Shown here: piece after piece, positions 8,125 to 16,364 of the stretch
How the letters are laid out: each line of letters begins with the position of its first letter
Position numbering within the stretch: the first letter of the stretch is position 1
From: a bacterium UBP6_UBA1209
GTDB lineage: Bacteria; UBP6; UBA1177
DNA length: 28,160 bases
Direction of reading: 5' to 3'
NCBI GenBank assembly: GCA_002309575.1
Contig: DBXP01000008.1
Span: 1 to 28,160, forward strand
Position numbers and translations under genes: made by a program
Notes under the pieces: generated by a model
Database searches by the model: none
What the model was told of the DNA's origin: nothing
Seen by the model: only the letters and a program-made list of their open reading frames with translations

Positions 8125-8152
8125 TTGCAAAACAAAAATTGCCGGCTATATT
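8125..8152 (+). promoter_or_regulatory. Candidate purM promoter
   Basis: TTGCAA (8125-8130), a 16-bp spacer and TATATT (8147-8152) lie 31 bp before the purM ATG, which has a strong GAGGAGGG ribosome site. Confidence 0.55.
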
Positions 8153-8183
8153 TCACTGTTTTTTTTGCCTTTGAGGAGGGATC

Positions 8184-9212
8184 ATGGCTGACATCAATTA
8201 CAAAAGTGCCGGAGTTGACATCGTTGAGGGCGCAACGATGGTCGAGAAGATCAAACCGCTCGTAAAAAAGACTATGCGTCCGGAGGTCCTTGCCGGGATC
8301 GGAGGCTTTTCTTCGCTGGTTTCAATTCCCGAATATATCAAGGAGCCGGTTTTGGTCAGCGGCACGGACGGTGTCGGAACAAAGCTGAAATTTGCCTTTT
8401 TGTCGGGAATCCATGACACGATAGGGATCGATCTCGTTGCGATGTGCGTCAACGACGTTATCGTCGGCGGCGCTGAACCGCTCTTTTTCCTCGACTACTT
8501 TGCGACCGGCAAGCTCAGCAGCGATGTCGGAGCTAAGGTCGTTTCGGGTATTGCCGAAGGGTGCAGGCAGGCTGGCTGCGCACTTGTCGGAGGCGAAACT
8601 GCCGAGATGCCGGGATTCTATTCCGAGGGCGAATACGATCTGGCCGGCTTCAGTGTCGGTGTCGTTGACAAAAGCAGGATCATCGACGGTTCGAAGATCA
8701 AAGAGGGCGATGTGATTTTGGGAATCCCGTCGACCGGTGTCCACTCGAACGGCTACTCTCTTGTCAGAAAGATCGTCTTCGAGAAGATGGGACTTAAGAT
8801 CGACGATAGAATTGATGATCTTGGCTGCACTGTCGCCGAGGCGTTTCTAGTCCCGACCAAGATCTATGTTAAACAAGTTCTTGAATATATTAAGAGATTC
8901 GATATTCATGGAATGGTCCACATCACTGGCGGCGGATTCTACGAGAATATCCCGAGAGTCATTCCTGAGGGGCTCGGAGCTCAGATCAACGGCGATTTTA
9001 AGGTCCTCCCGGTCTTCAAGTGGCTTAAAAAATGTGCTTCGCTCAGCGAAAGAGAGATGTTCACGACCTTCAACTGCGGGATCGGGTACATGCTTATCCT
9101 TCCGCACGGTGACGCCGACGAGCTTCTTAAAATTTCGGACTGCGTCGAGGTCGGCAGAATTGTGAAAAAAAGCACTGACGAGCGCGTGGTCATTACAAAA
9201 TCCTATTTTTAA
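8184..9212 (+). CDS. purM: Phosphoribosylformylglycinamidine cyclo-ligase (AIR synthetase)
   Basis: PurM closes the imidazole ring of 5-aminoimidazole ribotide using ATP, the fifth step of purine synthesis, in the cytoplasm. The 342-residue length is normal. Characteristic segments are VSGTDGVGTKLKFA (residues ~58-71), the GIDLVAMCVNDVIVGGAEPLFFLDY block and ALVGGETAEMPGFY. ITGGGFYENIPRV follows in the C-terminal half. No other purine gene is adjacent; it appears to be a single-gene unit with its own promoter. Confidence 0.98.
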   Translation: MADINYKSAGVDIVEGATMVEKIKPLVKKTMRPEVLAGIGGFSSLVSIPEYIKEPVLVSGTDGVGTKLKFAFLSGIHDTIGIDLVAMCVNDVIVGGAEPLFFLDYFATGKLSSDVGAKVVSGIAEGCRQAGCALVGGETAEMPGFYSEGEYDLAGFSVGVVDKSRIIDGSKIKEGDVILGIPSTGVHSNGYSLVRKIVFEKMGLKIDDRIDDLGCTVAEAFLVPTKIYVKQVLEYIKRFDIHGMVHITGGGFYENIPRVIPEGLGAQINGDFKVLPVFKWLKKCASLSEREMFTTFNCGIGYMLILPHGDADELLKISDCVEVGRIVKKSTDERVVITKSYF

Positions 9213-9231
9213 CCGCAAATTTTCCCAAAAA

Positions 9232-9259
9232 TTGATTTTTTTAAAAAAAAGACTATCCT
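9232..9259 (+). promoter_or_regulatory. Candidate rpoZ promoter
   Basis: TTGATT (9232-9237), a 16-bp spacer and TATCCT (9254-9259) lie 24 bp before the rpoZ ATG, followed by AGGAGGG as ribosome site. Confidence 0.45.
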
Positions 9260-9283
9260 CTTCTGTTTTTTTAGGAGGGTACT

Positions 9284-9565
9284 ATGGCAAGAGTTACAGT
9301 CGAAGATTGTCTTAAACAGGTTCCAAACAGAATGGAGCTCATTATTCTCGCGGCAAAGCGCACGAGACAGCTTCTCGACAAGGAAAATAACCAGGTCGGT
9401 CCGCTTATCAGCAACGATCAGGGCAACAAAGAGCCGGTTGTCGCACTTCGCGAAATCAGTGCCGGCAAAATTTATCTTAAGCAGGTCGACGGTGTCAAAA
9501 CCAGAAAGACCTTCCGCCGCAGAAGAAGGATCTCAAGATACATCCGTGGCGAAAACGAAGATTAG
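9284..9565 (+). CDS. rpoZ: RNA polymerase omega subunit
   Basis: Omega aids assembly and stability of RNA polymerase by clamping the beta-prime subunit. The 93-residue protein starts MARVTVEDCLKQVPNRMELI, followed by AAKRTRQLL and a NKEPVVALREI segment, the order typical of bacterial omega. The C-terminal tail is unusually basic (RRRRRISRY). A small gene of the 'PGFNTN' type begins two bases after the stop and is almost certainly on the same transcript. Confidence 0.95.
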   Translation: MARVTVEDCLKQVPNRMELIILAAKRTRQLLDKENNQVGPLISNDQGNKEPVVALREISAGKIYLKQVDGVKTRKTFRRRRRISRYIRGENED

Positions 9566-9567
9566 TT

Positions 9568-9942
9568 ATGCCTGTTTTCCCCGGTTTCAACACAAATATT
9601 ACGCCTGACGGTGGCAGTTATCACATTCAGACACAGGTAAATTCGACCGAAAAGGGGAATCAGATCGTCACTTTGGTTTATACTGCATCGAGCGGAGAGG
9701 TCTGCTACTCGAAAACCTCAGAGCTTGCGGCTGCCGATTCCGTGTCACGCGAGACGGCGGCGGTCATTATCGAAAAGCAGCATGACGATGTTATTTCGCT
9801 TTTCCTTTCCAGACACAAGAAAGCGGCAAAACCGAGACCAAGAAACAAAAATGTCGATTTCTGCTCGATGTATTCAAAGCCGGAATTTCGCGGAAAGCTC
9901 AATCTTGAAGGGGATTTTTTAGGGTCGATCCTCGGCCGCTGA
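9568..9942 (+). CDS. Small conserved hypothetical protein linked to rpoZ ('PGFNTN..HIQT' type)
   Basis: Function unknown. The 124-residue cytoplasmic protein opens with PGFNTNITPDGGSYHIQTQV, then GNQIVTLVYTASSGEVCYSK. From memory, this matches a conserved small protein of deltaproteobacteria and myxobacteria with the pattern GFNTdv...fHVQTE...vvT.vf.gG.il. The second half is a helical stretch with a basic RHKKAAKPRPRNK segment. It starts two bases after the rpoZ stop, so translation is coupled. The family recollection is not verified here. Confidence 0.75.
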   Translation: MPVFPGFNTNITPDGGSYHIQTQVNSTEKGNQIVTLVYTASSGEVCYSKTSELAAADSVSRETAAVIIEKQHDDVISLFLSRHKKAAKPRPRNKNVDFCSMYSKPEFRGKLNLEGDFLGSILGR

Positions 9943-10004
9943 TCTGACTTTTCAGACCTTTTTCCAACAATGTTATATAGAAGGTTCTTTTTATAAGAAA
10001 AATT

Positions 10005-10033
10005 TTGACTGTTAATATGAAATTTGGTAAAAC
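10005..10033 (+). promoter_or_regulatory. Weak candidate promoter before the 10090 gene
   Basis: TTGACT (10005-10010), a 17-bp spacer and TAAAAC (10028-10033) lie in the 147-bp gap after the rpoZ unit. A second possible pair, TTGATA at 10054 and TAATAG at 10076, overlaps the ribosome site. Neither is decisive. Confidence 0.3.
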
Positions 10034-10089
10034 CCGGCGCATTTTACGCTGAATTGATAGACTTGGACAACTTTTTAATAGGTAGAGAG

Positions 10090-10413
10090 ATGAAAGTTTT
10101 TACAAAATTGCTTGTTACGCTTTTGGTAATCTGCATTGTTCTTCCTGTCTATTCCCAGGAGGAGCCTCAACCACAAGCCGGCGTTAACCTCAAGGTCGGA
10201 GAGAATTTTTACTTCGAGGGCAACATCAACGACAGCGCTAACGATGACAAAGAGGAATCCATGGCCGAGATCCAGAAGACTCCTTTTTACAAGTCGACCT
10301 GGTTCATTACCACTTGCGCTGTAATCGTAATTGCCGGCGCAGCTGTCGGTATTTACTACGGCACGAGAACGGATGAGCCTAACGGAAAGACTGTCGAGTG
10401 GGACAACAAGTAA
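10090..10413 (+). CDS. Small exported single-span membrane protein, unknown function
   Basis: A 107-residue protein with a Sec signal (cleavage near VYS-QEE) and an acidic region of about 50 residues (VNLKVGENFYFEGNINDSAND). A C-terminal transmembrane helix (STWFITTCAVIVIAGAAVGI) is followed by a short polar tail. This predicts a periplasmic domain tethered to the inner membrane by its C-terminal end. ATG 10090 follows GGTAGAGA; a longer open frame upstream lacks a signal and a ribosome site. The Kelch-like lipoprotein starts 26 bp later, so the two are probably cotranscribed and may interact. Confidence 0.75.
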   Translation: MKVFTKLLVTLLVICIVLPVYSQEEPQPQAGVNLKVGENFYFEGNINDSANDDKEESMAEIQKTPFYKSTWFITTCAVIVIAGAAVGIYYGTRTDEPNGKTVEWDNK

Positions 10414-10439
10414 TAACAGCCGACAAATTGGAGGGTTTA

Positions 10440-12398
10440 ATGAAAAAAATGCTTTTTCTGTCGCTGGCCTTTTCAGTGCTTTTTGCACTGGTTTCATGCG
10501 ATTCCGGCAATACCGGTGATTTCAGAATTTCGCTGAAACTGCCGACCGACGACGGCGTTTGTCAGGAATTTGAGTACGATGATGAGATGAAAGAGGATTA
10601 CACCTACTGCATCAACAGGACAGACCAGGTGCTTCTTTCGATTTACTCGAAGTCGAATATCAACGAAGATTATGTTTATGCTGACCGTAAGCTCATCAGA
10701 GTCGACAACAACAAGAGCGGAAAAGATGAGTTTACAAGATCTCTCAAAAAGGGGACCTATTATCGTTTCTTTGTCGAGGTCACCAACGCAAACGAAAAGC
10801 TCAAAATGACGGGCGGCGTTGACGGCATCTATTACGATGATTCCAAGAACTATTCAGTAGATATTTTCCTTTCGGCTGTAGGCGATTTTACGAGAGTTGT
10901 CAGAGACAGGAAAAATCCGGACGGCACCGCGCTTGAATCTTATATCGATACAGACGGCGCAAAGGGCTCGGCTGCAGCGACTCTCAAGAACGGCGACATT
11001 TTCATGGCCGGCGGATACCTCTTTGACTTCGATGAAATTTCAAAGAAGGCGATGATTTTCGATATGGCCAAGCTTACCAGCAAAGAGGTCAAAAAACTTC
11101 CGATGCCCCTTATGGATTTTGTCGCAGCGTTTGTTGATGACGGAACCGAAAAGGGAAAGGTCGTTGTCGGTCTCGGCAAAACCGAAGACGGTTCGAACAA
11201 CAACCAGCTTTGGTACTATGATCCCGAGAAGGATACCTACAATCTGCTTCCCGAGATGATCCCTGCTGTTGAAAAGGCTAAGGCCATCACTATTGACGGC
11301 GCAGCTTATATCGCAGGCGGTTGTGACTCGAACGGCGGTACAACAGGCGTCTACAAAGTTTCCTTTGCCAACGGGACTCCGAATGTAGAGCTTTTTGCAA
11401 ATCTTAAGGTCGGACGCTGCAATCACGCGCTTGCCGACATTTCTGACGTCGAGATCGATGAGAACGGTGTAAAGACTGTTACTCCGAAGTTCGCGGTTGT
11501 AGGCGGTTCTATCGATTCTAAAAAAGAGGGAGCCGAAACACCTGTAACGGGTGAAAACTTTATCGAGATCGTAAGCGCAGGCAAGGTCGAGCCCCTCTCA
11601 TTCTCTTCGAGAAACGGCGGAGACGACTCCAACCTTATGAAGACGGGTATCATTGCTCCTTCAGCAACTGCAATCACTATGGATGACAGGGAAGAGAGCG
11701 AGATCGTTATCGCAGTTGCCGGCGGATATCTCCGTGACGGTGAAGCTGAAGATGAATACAACTGGGTCGCTAACCCCAGCCTGATCGTTTTCAGCAAGAA
11801 CGCTGCTGCAACGAAAAAGAATTACAAAAAGGATGAGACTGATACAGGTGATGATGATCCGGCTGATACGGGTGACGCTGATCCTGCAGACACAGGCGAT
11901 GCAGATCCGGCAGATACCGGCGATGCAGATCCTGCTGACACAGGCGACACCGAGCCTGCAGATACTGGCGATACTGAGCCGACAGATACCGGTGACACAG
12001 GTGATACGCCTGCTCCCGCTGCAAAAACAGCTTGGATCTATGATGTAAACTCATCTCCGAGATCATGTGCAAGACCGTCGATGGCGGTTCTCGGCTCGGA
12101 AGAGAAGAGCACATTCAAGTATGCCGCAGTAAACTGCGGAACTTCGAAGCTTGAAAGAGACAAGAGATCGATCTCCAATCAGGTCATCTTTGTTCTTCAG
12201 GTCAAGAGAGTTAAAGATTCCGACCTTGGTGTCGAGGTTTTCTCTTCATCTGTTAAGGATACCTTGATGGAAGGAAACGTTGACGGCGAGAGTGATGCCC
12301 GTATGGCTGACGGTCCGGTCGTTTCAAACGGTCTCGGTCAGGTTTACGCTCTTGGCGGAAAGTATGTTTACCTTGTAGGCAGCTACGCTATTCCGTAG
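10440..12398 (+). CDS. Kelch-like beta-propeller lipoprotein with DTGD repeat insert
   Basis: A 652-residue lipoprotein with signal ending LVSC (Cys20). Asp follows the lipidated Cys; in E. coli that residue would retain the protein in the inner membrane, but the rule varies between phyla. Residues ~165-460 show Kelch-like blades with paired glycines (FMAGGY, YIAGGC, AVVGGS, AVAGGY). Residues 468-523 are seven tandem octads of DTGD(A/T)(D/E)PA type. The last ~130 residues contain another blade-like ALGGKYVYLVG end, so the repeats sit between blades rather than at a terminus. ATG 10440 is chosen because GGAGGG precedes it and it opens the signal peptide. Ligand and role are unknown. A strong terminator follows. 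Confidence 0.85.
   Translation: MKKMLFLSLAFSVLFALVSCDSGNTGDFRISLKLPTDDGVCQEFEYDDEMKEDYTYCINRTDQVLLSIYSKSNINEDYVYADRKLIRVDNNKSGKDEFTRSLKKGTYYRFFVEVTNANEKLKMTGGVDGIYYDDSKNYSVDIFLSAVGDFTRVVRDRKNPDGTALESYIDTDGAKGSAAATLKNGDIFMAGGYLFDFDEISKKAMIFDMAKLTSKEVKKLPMPLMDFVAAFVDDGTEKGKVVVGLGKTEDGSNNNQLWYYDPEKDTYNLLPEMIPAVEKAKAITIDGAAYIAGGCDSNGGTTGVYKVSFANGTPNVELFANLKVGRCNHALADISDVEIDENGVKTVTPKFAVVGGSIDSKKEGAETPVTGENFIEIVSAGKVEPLSFSSRNGGDDSNLMKTGIIAPSATAITMDDREESEIVIAVAGGYLRDGEAEDEYNWVANPSLIVFSKNAAATKKNYKKDETDTGDDDPADTGDADPADTGDADPADTGDADPADTGDTEPADTGDTEPTDTGDTGDTPAPAAKTAWIYDVNSSPRSCARPSMAVLGSEEKSTFKYAAVNCGTSKLERDKRSISNQVIFVLQVKRVKDSDLGVEVFSSSVKDTLMEGNVDGESDARMADGPVVSNGLGQVYALGGKYVYLVGSYAIP
11841..12008 (+). 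repeat. Seven tandem 24-bp coding repeats (DTGD octads)
   Basis: Units start at 11841, 11865, 11889, 11913, 11937, 11961 and 11985. They encode DTGDDDPA, DTGDADPA three times, DTGDTEPA, DTGDTEPT and DTGDTGDT. Synonymous differences between units show that they are not freshly duplicated. The same DTGD motif occurs in serpin 2. Confidence 0.95.
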
Positions 12399-12419
12399 GC
12401 TTTGAGTCTGTTTTTTATG

Positions 12420-12446
12420 AACGGGGGGCAACCCCCGTTTTTTTTT
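12420..12446 (+). terminator. Rho-independent terminator after the Kelch-like lipoprotein
   Basis: AACGGGGG (12420-12427) pairs with CCCCCGTT (12432-12439) around a GCAA tetraloop, followed by a run of T to 12446. It separates the lipoprotein from miaB, whose ribosome site begins eight bases after the T run. Confidence 0.93.
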
Positions 12447-12462
12447 GCTTTCCGGAGGAACT

Positions 12463-13779
12463 TTGAAGAAATTTTTTATACAGACTTTTGGCTGTCAGAT
12501 GAATGTATACGACAGCGAGCGTGTCGCAGTAATGCTTAAAAAGGCCGGCTGGGAGTACACTGAGGATCCCGAAGAGGCGGATCTGATCATTATCAACACC
12601 TGCAGCGTTCGCGAAAAACCTCTTCTCAAGGTCTTCAGCTGCACCGGCAGGTTTTTGCCGTTAAGAAAGCGCAAAGGCGTCAGGATTTTCGTCATGGGCT
12701 GCGTCGCCCAGCAGCTTAAAGAGCAGGTCATCGAGAAGGCTCCGTACGTCGACGGTGTATTCGGACCCGGCTCGGAGGATCAAATCCCTCAGGCGGCGGA
12801 AGGCGATATCTTTCCTTATATCGCGACGGCGAGTGAATCGCTTCTTAGGGAGGAGATCTTTCCGGAGTCTTCCCGGGGGGCCTTCTTTGAGCCATACTCC
12901 TCCTGTGTCACGATCATGCACGGCTGCAACAACTTCTGCAGCTACTGCATCGTTCCGTTTGTCCGAGGCCGTGAGGTGAGCCGGACGACAGCGGCAGTCA
13001 TTGACGAGGTGAAGGTCTTGGTCGGAAACGGAGTAAAGGATGTCACGCTTTTGGGGCAGAACGTCAACAGCTACCGCGATCCGGAGACCGGGAGCGACTT
13101 TGCCGCTCTTCTGGAGCAGGTAGCGTCGAAGACAGGCATTGAAAGGCTGCGTTTCATCACGAGCCACCCGAAGGATTTCGGCGAGCGTCTTGCAATGGCA
13201 TTCCGTGATATCCCGAACCTGATGCCGTATCTGCATCTGCCGGCTCAGTCTGGCAACAACAGGATCCTTGGCGAAATGAACCGCCGCTATACGGTTGAAA
13301 ATTATCTCGAAAAGATGGAACTTGCCAGGAAATACTGCCCTGATATCGCGCTTAGCAGCGACTTCATCGTCGGTTTTCCGGGTGAAACGCGTGCTGAGTT
13401 CGAAGATACGATGAAGCTTGTCGACCGTGTCTGCTACGACTCGATTTTTGCCTTCAACTATTCAGTCAGACCATTCACAAAGGCTTCAAAGATGACCGAC
13501 GATGTCCCTGAGGAGGAAAAATTTGACCGGCTGAACTGCCTTCTCGACCTTCAGCGCTCAAAGATCAAAGAGGTCAGAGGCCGTTATCTGGGGCGCACGA
13601 TCGGAGTGCTGGTCGAATCTGAAAGTCCTCGCGGCGGTACGCTGATGGGACGCAGCGAGCACAATCTCGTGACGCACATCGTTAACTCGGAGCCTGGCGA
13701 TATCGGTAAAACCGTAAAGGTTAAAATTACTGAGATCCTGGAGAACACTCTCCGCGGAGAGAAGATAAAAGATCAATAA
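12463..13779 (+). CDS. miaB: tRNA-2-methylthio-N6-dimethylallyladenosine synthase
   Basis: MiaB is a radical-SAM methylthiotransferase that modifies A37 of tRNAs reading UNN codons. The N-terminal MTTase domain has the three auxiliary-cluster cysteines Cys11 (FGCQMN), Cys47 (NTCSVRE) and Cys80 (MGCVAQ). The radical-SAM cluster is Cys155, Cys159 and Cys162 (CNNFCSYC). A C-terminal TRAM domain covers roughly the last 60 residues. The 438-residue length fits. TTG 12463 is taken as start because GGAGG lies four bases upstream and it aligns with the usual KKFFIQTFGCQMN beginning. It converges on the YkgJ-like gene, with two bases between the stops. Confidence 0.96.
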   Translation: MKKFFIQTFGCQMNVYDSERVAVMLKKAGWEYTEDPEEADLIIINTCSVREKPLLKVFSCTGRFLPLRKRKGVRIFVMGCVAQQLKEQVIEKAPYVDGVFGPGSEDQIPQAAEGDIFPYIATASESLLREEIFPESSRGAFFEPYSSCVTIMHGCNNFCSYCIVPFVRGREVSRTTAAVIDEVKVLVGNGVKDVTLLGQNVNSYRDPETGSDFAALLEQVASKTGIERLRFITSHPKDFGERLAMAFRDIPNLMPYLHLPAQSGNNRILGEMNRRYTVENYLEKMELARKYCPDIALSSDFIVGFPGETRAEFEDTMKLVDRVCYDSIFAFNYSVRPFTKASKMTDDVPEEEKFDRLNCLLDLQRSKIKEVRGRYLGRTIGVLVESESPRGGTLMGRSEHNLVTHIVNSEPGDIGKTVKVKITEILENTLRGEKIKDQ

Positions 13780-13781
13780 AT

Positions 13782-14300
13782 TCAATCGTCTACTGAGATG
13801 ATTTTCGGGTCGGGCAGCTTTATGTCCAGGATTTTCTCAAGGCTGAAGCCGTTCTTGCGGAGCAGGATCTCGTAATCCTTGTTTTTTCTTCTGCTCTCCT
13901 CGGCGAGCGGGCGGTACTGGGCGAAATCCTTTTCGGTCATTCCTGCGAGTCCCGGGCAGTGCTGCTTCAGGAAGCTCCTCCATTTTTTGTTTGTGAAGAA
14001 CTCGATCACAAAAGGCGTGCTCCGGCACTGGAAGGGCTTGAAAGCGTGGATGGAACAGCGTTTTTCAAGGTTGAAGATGCATGTGTCGTTCTCTTTTTTC
14101 AGCACGAGATAGGGCATGTACGAAAACTCGAAAACATCGTCGCTGTACTCGAGCAGAATAAAGTCTGTATATTTTGAAACGAAGTCTTGAAGCGGCATCG
14201 AGAAGTTTTTTGCAAGCTCAGTAACATCCTCCGGAAAGAGAAAAACCGATCCGTCTCCGGAGCAGCAGCCTCCGCAAACCTTGCAGGTAAAGCTGTTCAT
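13782..14300 (-). CDS. YkgJ-family cysteine-cluster protein
   Basis: A 172-residue protein of the YkgJ/UPF0153 type, thought to bind zinc or an iron-sulfur cluster. The N-terminal cysteines C6-x2-C9-x2-C12-C13 (CKVCGGCC) are diagnostic. Further conserved cysteines occur in CIFNLEKRCSIHAFKPFQC, and then HCPG. The biochemical role of the family is not established. Its start overlaps the stop of the 600-residue membrane protein by four bases (ATGA), so it is translationally coupled as the last gene of the minus-strand operon. Confidence 0.9.
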   Translation of the reverse strand: MNSFTCKVCGGCCSGDGSVFLFPEDVTELAKNFSMPLQDFVSKYTDFILLEYSDDVFEFSYMPYLVLKKENDTCIFNLEKRCSIHAFKPFQCRSTPFVIEFFTNKKWRSFLKQHCPGLAGMTEKDFAQYRPLAEESRRKNKDYEILLRKNGFSLEKILDIKLPDPKIISVDD

Positions 14301-16099
14301 TTTTTTACCTCTGACAGCATGTCAATGAAGAAAAAGGCGGCTCTTGCCGTATTCTGAAGCGTGACAGATTTGCCGCTGACTGACGTCCGTACTCCTCCCT
14401 GCGACCTTATCTTTGCGTTCGGGTCTCCCCATTTTTTCAGGTCGTCGTCAGTTACGATCAGATAGCGGATGTATGTACCGGCAGTATCGGGATCGAGCTT
14501 CAGGTAACCCTGTGCCGCAGCTCTGGCCAGACCGGATGAAACCAAAAGCGACAGTGTGAAATCGGGTGCCGGCCGCTTCGGATCCTGGGTAAAAGTGCCT
14601 TTGTAAATGTTGAATCTGCGGTGGTCGAAACGATGGTTTTCAAGAAACTTGCTCTGCTTTTGGTAGAAATCCCTGATTTTTTCAAAATCCTGGGTCCCGT
14701 TGTCTAGCTTCAGGGCAGAGAGGTGACCGATAAATCTGAGCCTCTCTTCGGTGTTCAGCCTTTCGTAGCCTGCAAGTGCCAGGTCGATAAGCTCTGAAAG
14801 TTTTGCCGTTTTGTCCGGCTTTGCGTAGATCCGGAAAGCTTCGAGAAAAATCCCTGCGTAAACGGGCTTTTGCGAAATCTCTTCACGAACGGCTGTTTCT
14901 ACGCCGAAATGTTCTTTGTAAAGCCCTGAAAGCTCCTCTGAGCCGAGCTCGCCGGAGACGGGATCTGCAGCGGTCAGATATGCAGCGATCGCAGTTTTAT
15001 CGGCTTCAAGTCTGCTTTTTGCATATTCCAAAGCCCGTATTCCAGAGGTCTTAAGCTCGCTGTCATCCAGAAGTTCCGAGGCTTTTATCATTGCCGCAGC
15101 AGCCTGGGAGAGGGCAGTCAGAGAGAGTTTCGCGCTGCCTGGCTTAGCCGATTTTATGTCAAGTTCTGCAGGGATCGATCCGTCCGGTTCCTGGGAGTTT
15201 TTGAGATGCTTTGCGATATGCCTGAGTGCAAGCATAGGTGACATCTCGCTCTTGGCGATAGCCGCAGGCCCTTGGAACGGTATCCCTTCAAAAAATTGAA
15301 AGGTCCTGTAAAACCAGATTGTTGCAAGTTCGTTTGTATACTCTTCCTTTTCCAGTCCGTACTGGCGTCCCTTTCTGTCGAGAACGCTGAGCGGCTTGTT
15401 CGAATACTCCCACGGGAGAACTCTTAGCTTTGCTCCGCGGGACTTGATATAAAGTCCGTCGATAAGCGGTCTTGGAAGAGAATTGAGGTGATCCGGAGTT
15501 TTGTCTTCGAGGTAGGCATATTCGGAATGGAAGTAGAGCATGAGCTTTAAGCTGCTGAGGTCAAGTTGCTTTATTTTGGCGATTTCTACGAATAATTCAG
15601 GAAGGTTGTCTGCAATCTGGTGAAGGGATGTCTCGTCGTACGAGGCGGTGATCAGCGGTTCTCCGGACGAGTTGTACATTGCGGCGGTAAGGGTCAGCTT
15701 AGAATCCTGGATCTTTTCTGTTTCCCTGCCGCGGAATGAGTCAAGAATGAATTTTGCCTCTTTTTCGAATGTCGCTGTTCTTCGCTTCAGCAAAATGCCG
15801 GCATTACCCGAAAAAAGGTAATCAAAATTTTGGAGGTTGGCAAAATTCCGGAGCGATTCAGCGAAATCCGTGCCGCTTTGCGGTACTAAAATGCACTCGC
15901 TTTCGATTTTTTTGAGCTCGTATTCACTCTCCGGAGCCTTGTCGGTTTTTGTTAGTGTCTTGCACTTTGCGGCAGTGATCCTATCCAGCATCGACGCTGG
16001 TTTCGAGAGCTCTTGAACGATCACTACCGCAATAAACAGGAGTGTCGCGGCAGCGATTGCGACCGAAACGAATTTGATCAGTTTTTCACTTGTTACCAT
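14297..16099 (-). CDS. Membrane-anchored 600-aa protein, unknown function, helical-repeat C-terminus
   Basis: I do not recognise a named family. Residues ~8-30 are a single N-terminal transmembrane anchor, with the rest outside the cytoplasm. A mixed alpha/beta region follows. Around residues 225-250 is LPRPLIDGLYIKSRGAKLRVLPWEY, which looks like a small catalytic- or binding-type domain edge. From about residue 290 the protein is helical, with NSQEPDGSIPAEL, ALSQAAAAMIKAS and repeated helix pairs. This suggests an alpha/alpha-toroid, as in six-hairpin glycosidase or prenyltransferase-like folds. A GAGG ribosome site lies five bases before ATG 16099. It is downstream of yolD by 42 bp and overlaps the YkgJ gene. 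Confidence 0.75.
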   Translation of the reverse strand: MVTSEKLIKFVSVAIAAATLLFIAVVIVQELSKPASMLDRITAAKCKTLTKTDKAPESEYELKKIESECILVPQSGTDFAESLRNFANLQNFDYLFSGNAGILLKRRTATFEKEAKFILDSFRGRETEKIQDSKLTLTAAMYNSSGEPLITASYDETSLHQIADNLPELFVEIAKIKQLDLSSLKLMLYFHSEYAYLEDKTPDHLNSLPRPLIDGLYIKSRGAKLRVLPWEYSNKPLSVLDRKGRQYGLEKEEYTNELATIWFYRTFQFFEGIPFQGPAAIAKSEMSPMLALRHIAKHLKNSQEPDGSIPAELDIKSAKPGSAKLSLTALSQAAAAMIKASELLDDSELKTSGIRALEYAKSRLEADKTAIAAYLTAADPVSGELGSEELSGLYKEHFGVETAVREEISQKPVYAGIFLEAFRIYAKPDKTAKLSELIDLALAGYERLNTEERLRFIGHLSALKLDNGTQDFEKIRDFYQKQSKFLENHRFDHRRFNIYKGTFTQDPKRPAPDFTLSLLVSSGLARAAAQGYLKLDPDTAGTYIRYLIVTDDDLKKWGDPNAKIRSQGGVRTSVSGKSVTLQNTARAAFFFIDMLSEVKK

Positions 16100-16141
16100 A
16101 ATTTCCTCAAAAAACAGCGCCGGATTGTACTTGATATAAAT

Positions 16142-16363
16142 TTATTTGTCATCGTCGTCTGCCGGTTTTTCGCATTCAGCGTAGTAAATTCCGTCCGAAA
16201 ACCCGTCAGCAGCCTCTCTTGCTGTGTCATCGATGTCGTCGTTGTAGCCGCTGAGCGCCGCGAACGGCGCGAACTGGGCGGCACGGCTGTTGAGCGTCAT
16301 CGGCGGACGTCTCGTCGAGACATGATGCGGAAGGTTTATGATTTTTGCGTATTTTTCGTCCAT
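16142..16363 (-). CDS. YolD-like protein
   Basis: A 73-residue protein containing KIINLPHHVSTRRPPMTLNSRAAQFAPFAAL in substance. The LPHHVS, R-P-x-M and RAAQFAPFAALSGY elements are the hallmark of the YolD-like family. In Firmicutes this family is encoded beside Y-family polymerases (UvrX-like) and is tied to the SOS/UV response. It is shorter than typical family members (about 110 residues), lacking much of the C-terminal half and ending in an acidic EKPADDDDK tail. ATG 16363 lies one base past the polymerase stop, so expression is coupled. A longer upstream reading frame overlaps the polymerase and is not needed. Confidence 0.88.
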   Translation of the reverse strand: MDEKYAKIINLPHHVSTRRPPMTLNSRAAQFAPFAALSGYNDDIDDTAREAADGFSDGIYYAECEKPADDDDK

Positions 16364-16364
16364 T

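Noticed and set aside
11841..12008. Regular 24-bp repeats as a possible CRISPR-like array
   Set aside because: The units are head-to-tail without spacers, stay in frame and encode an octapeptide repeat inside an intact gene.
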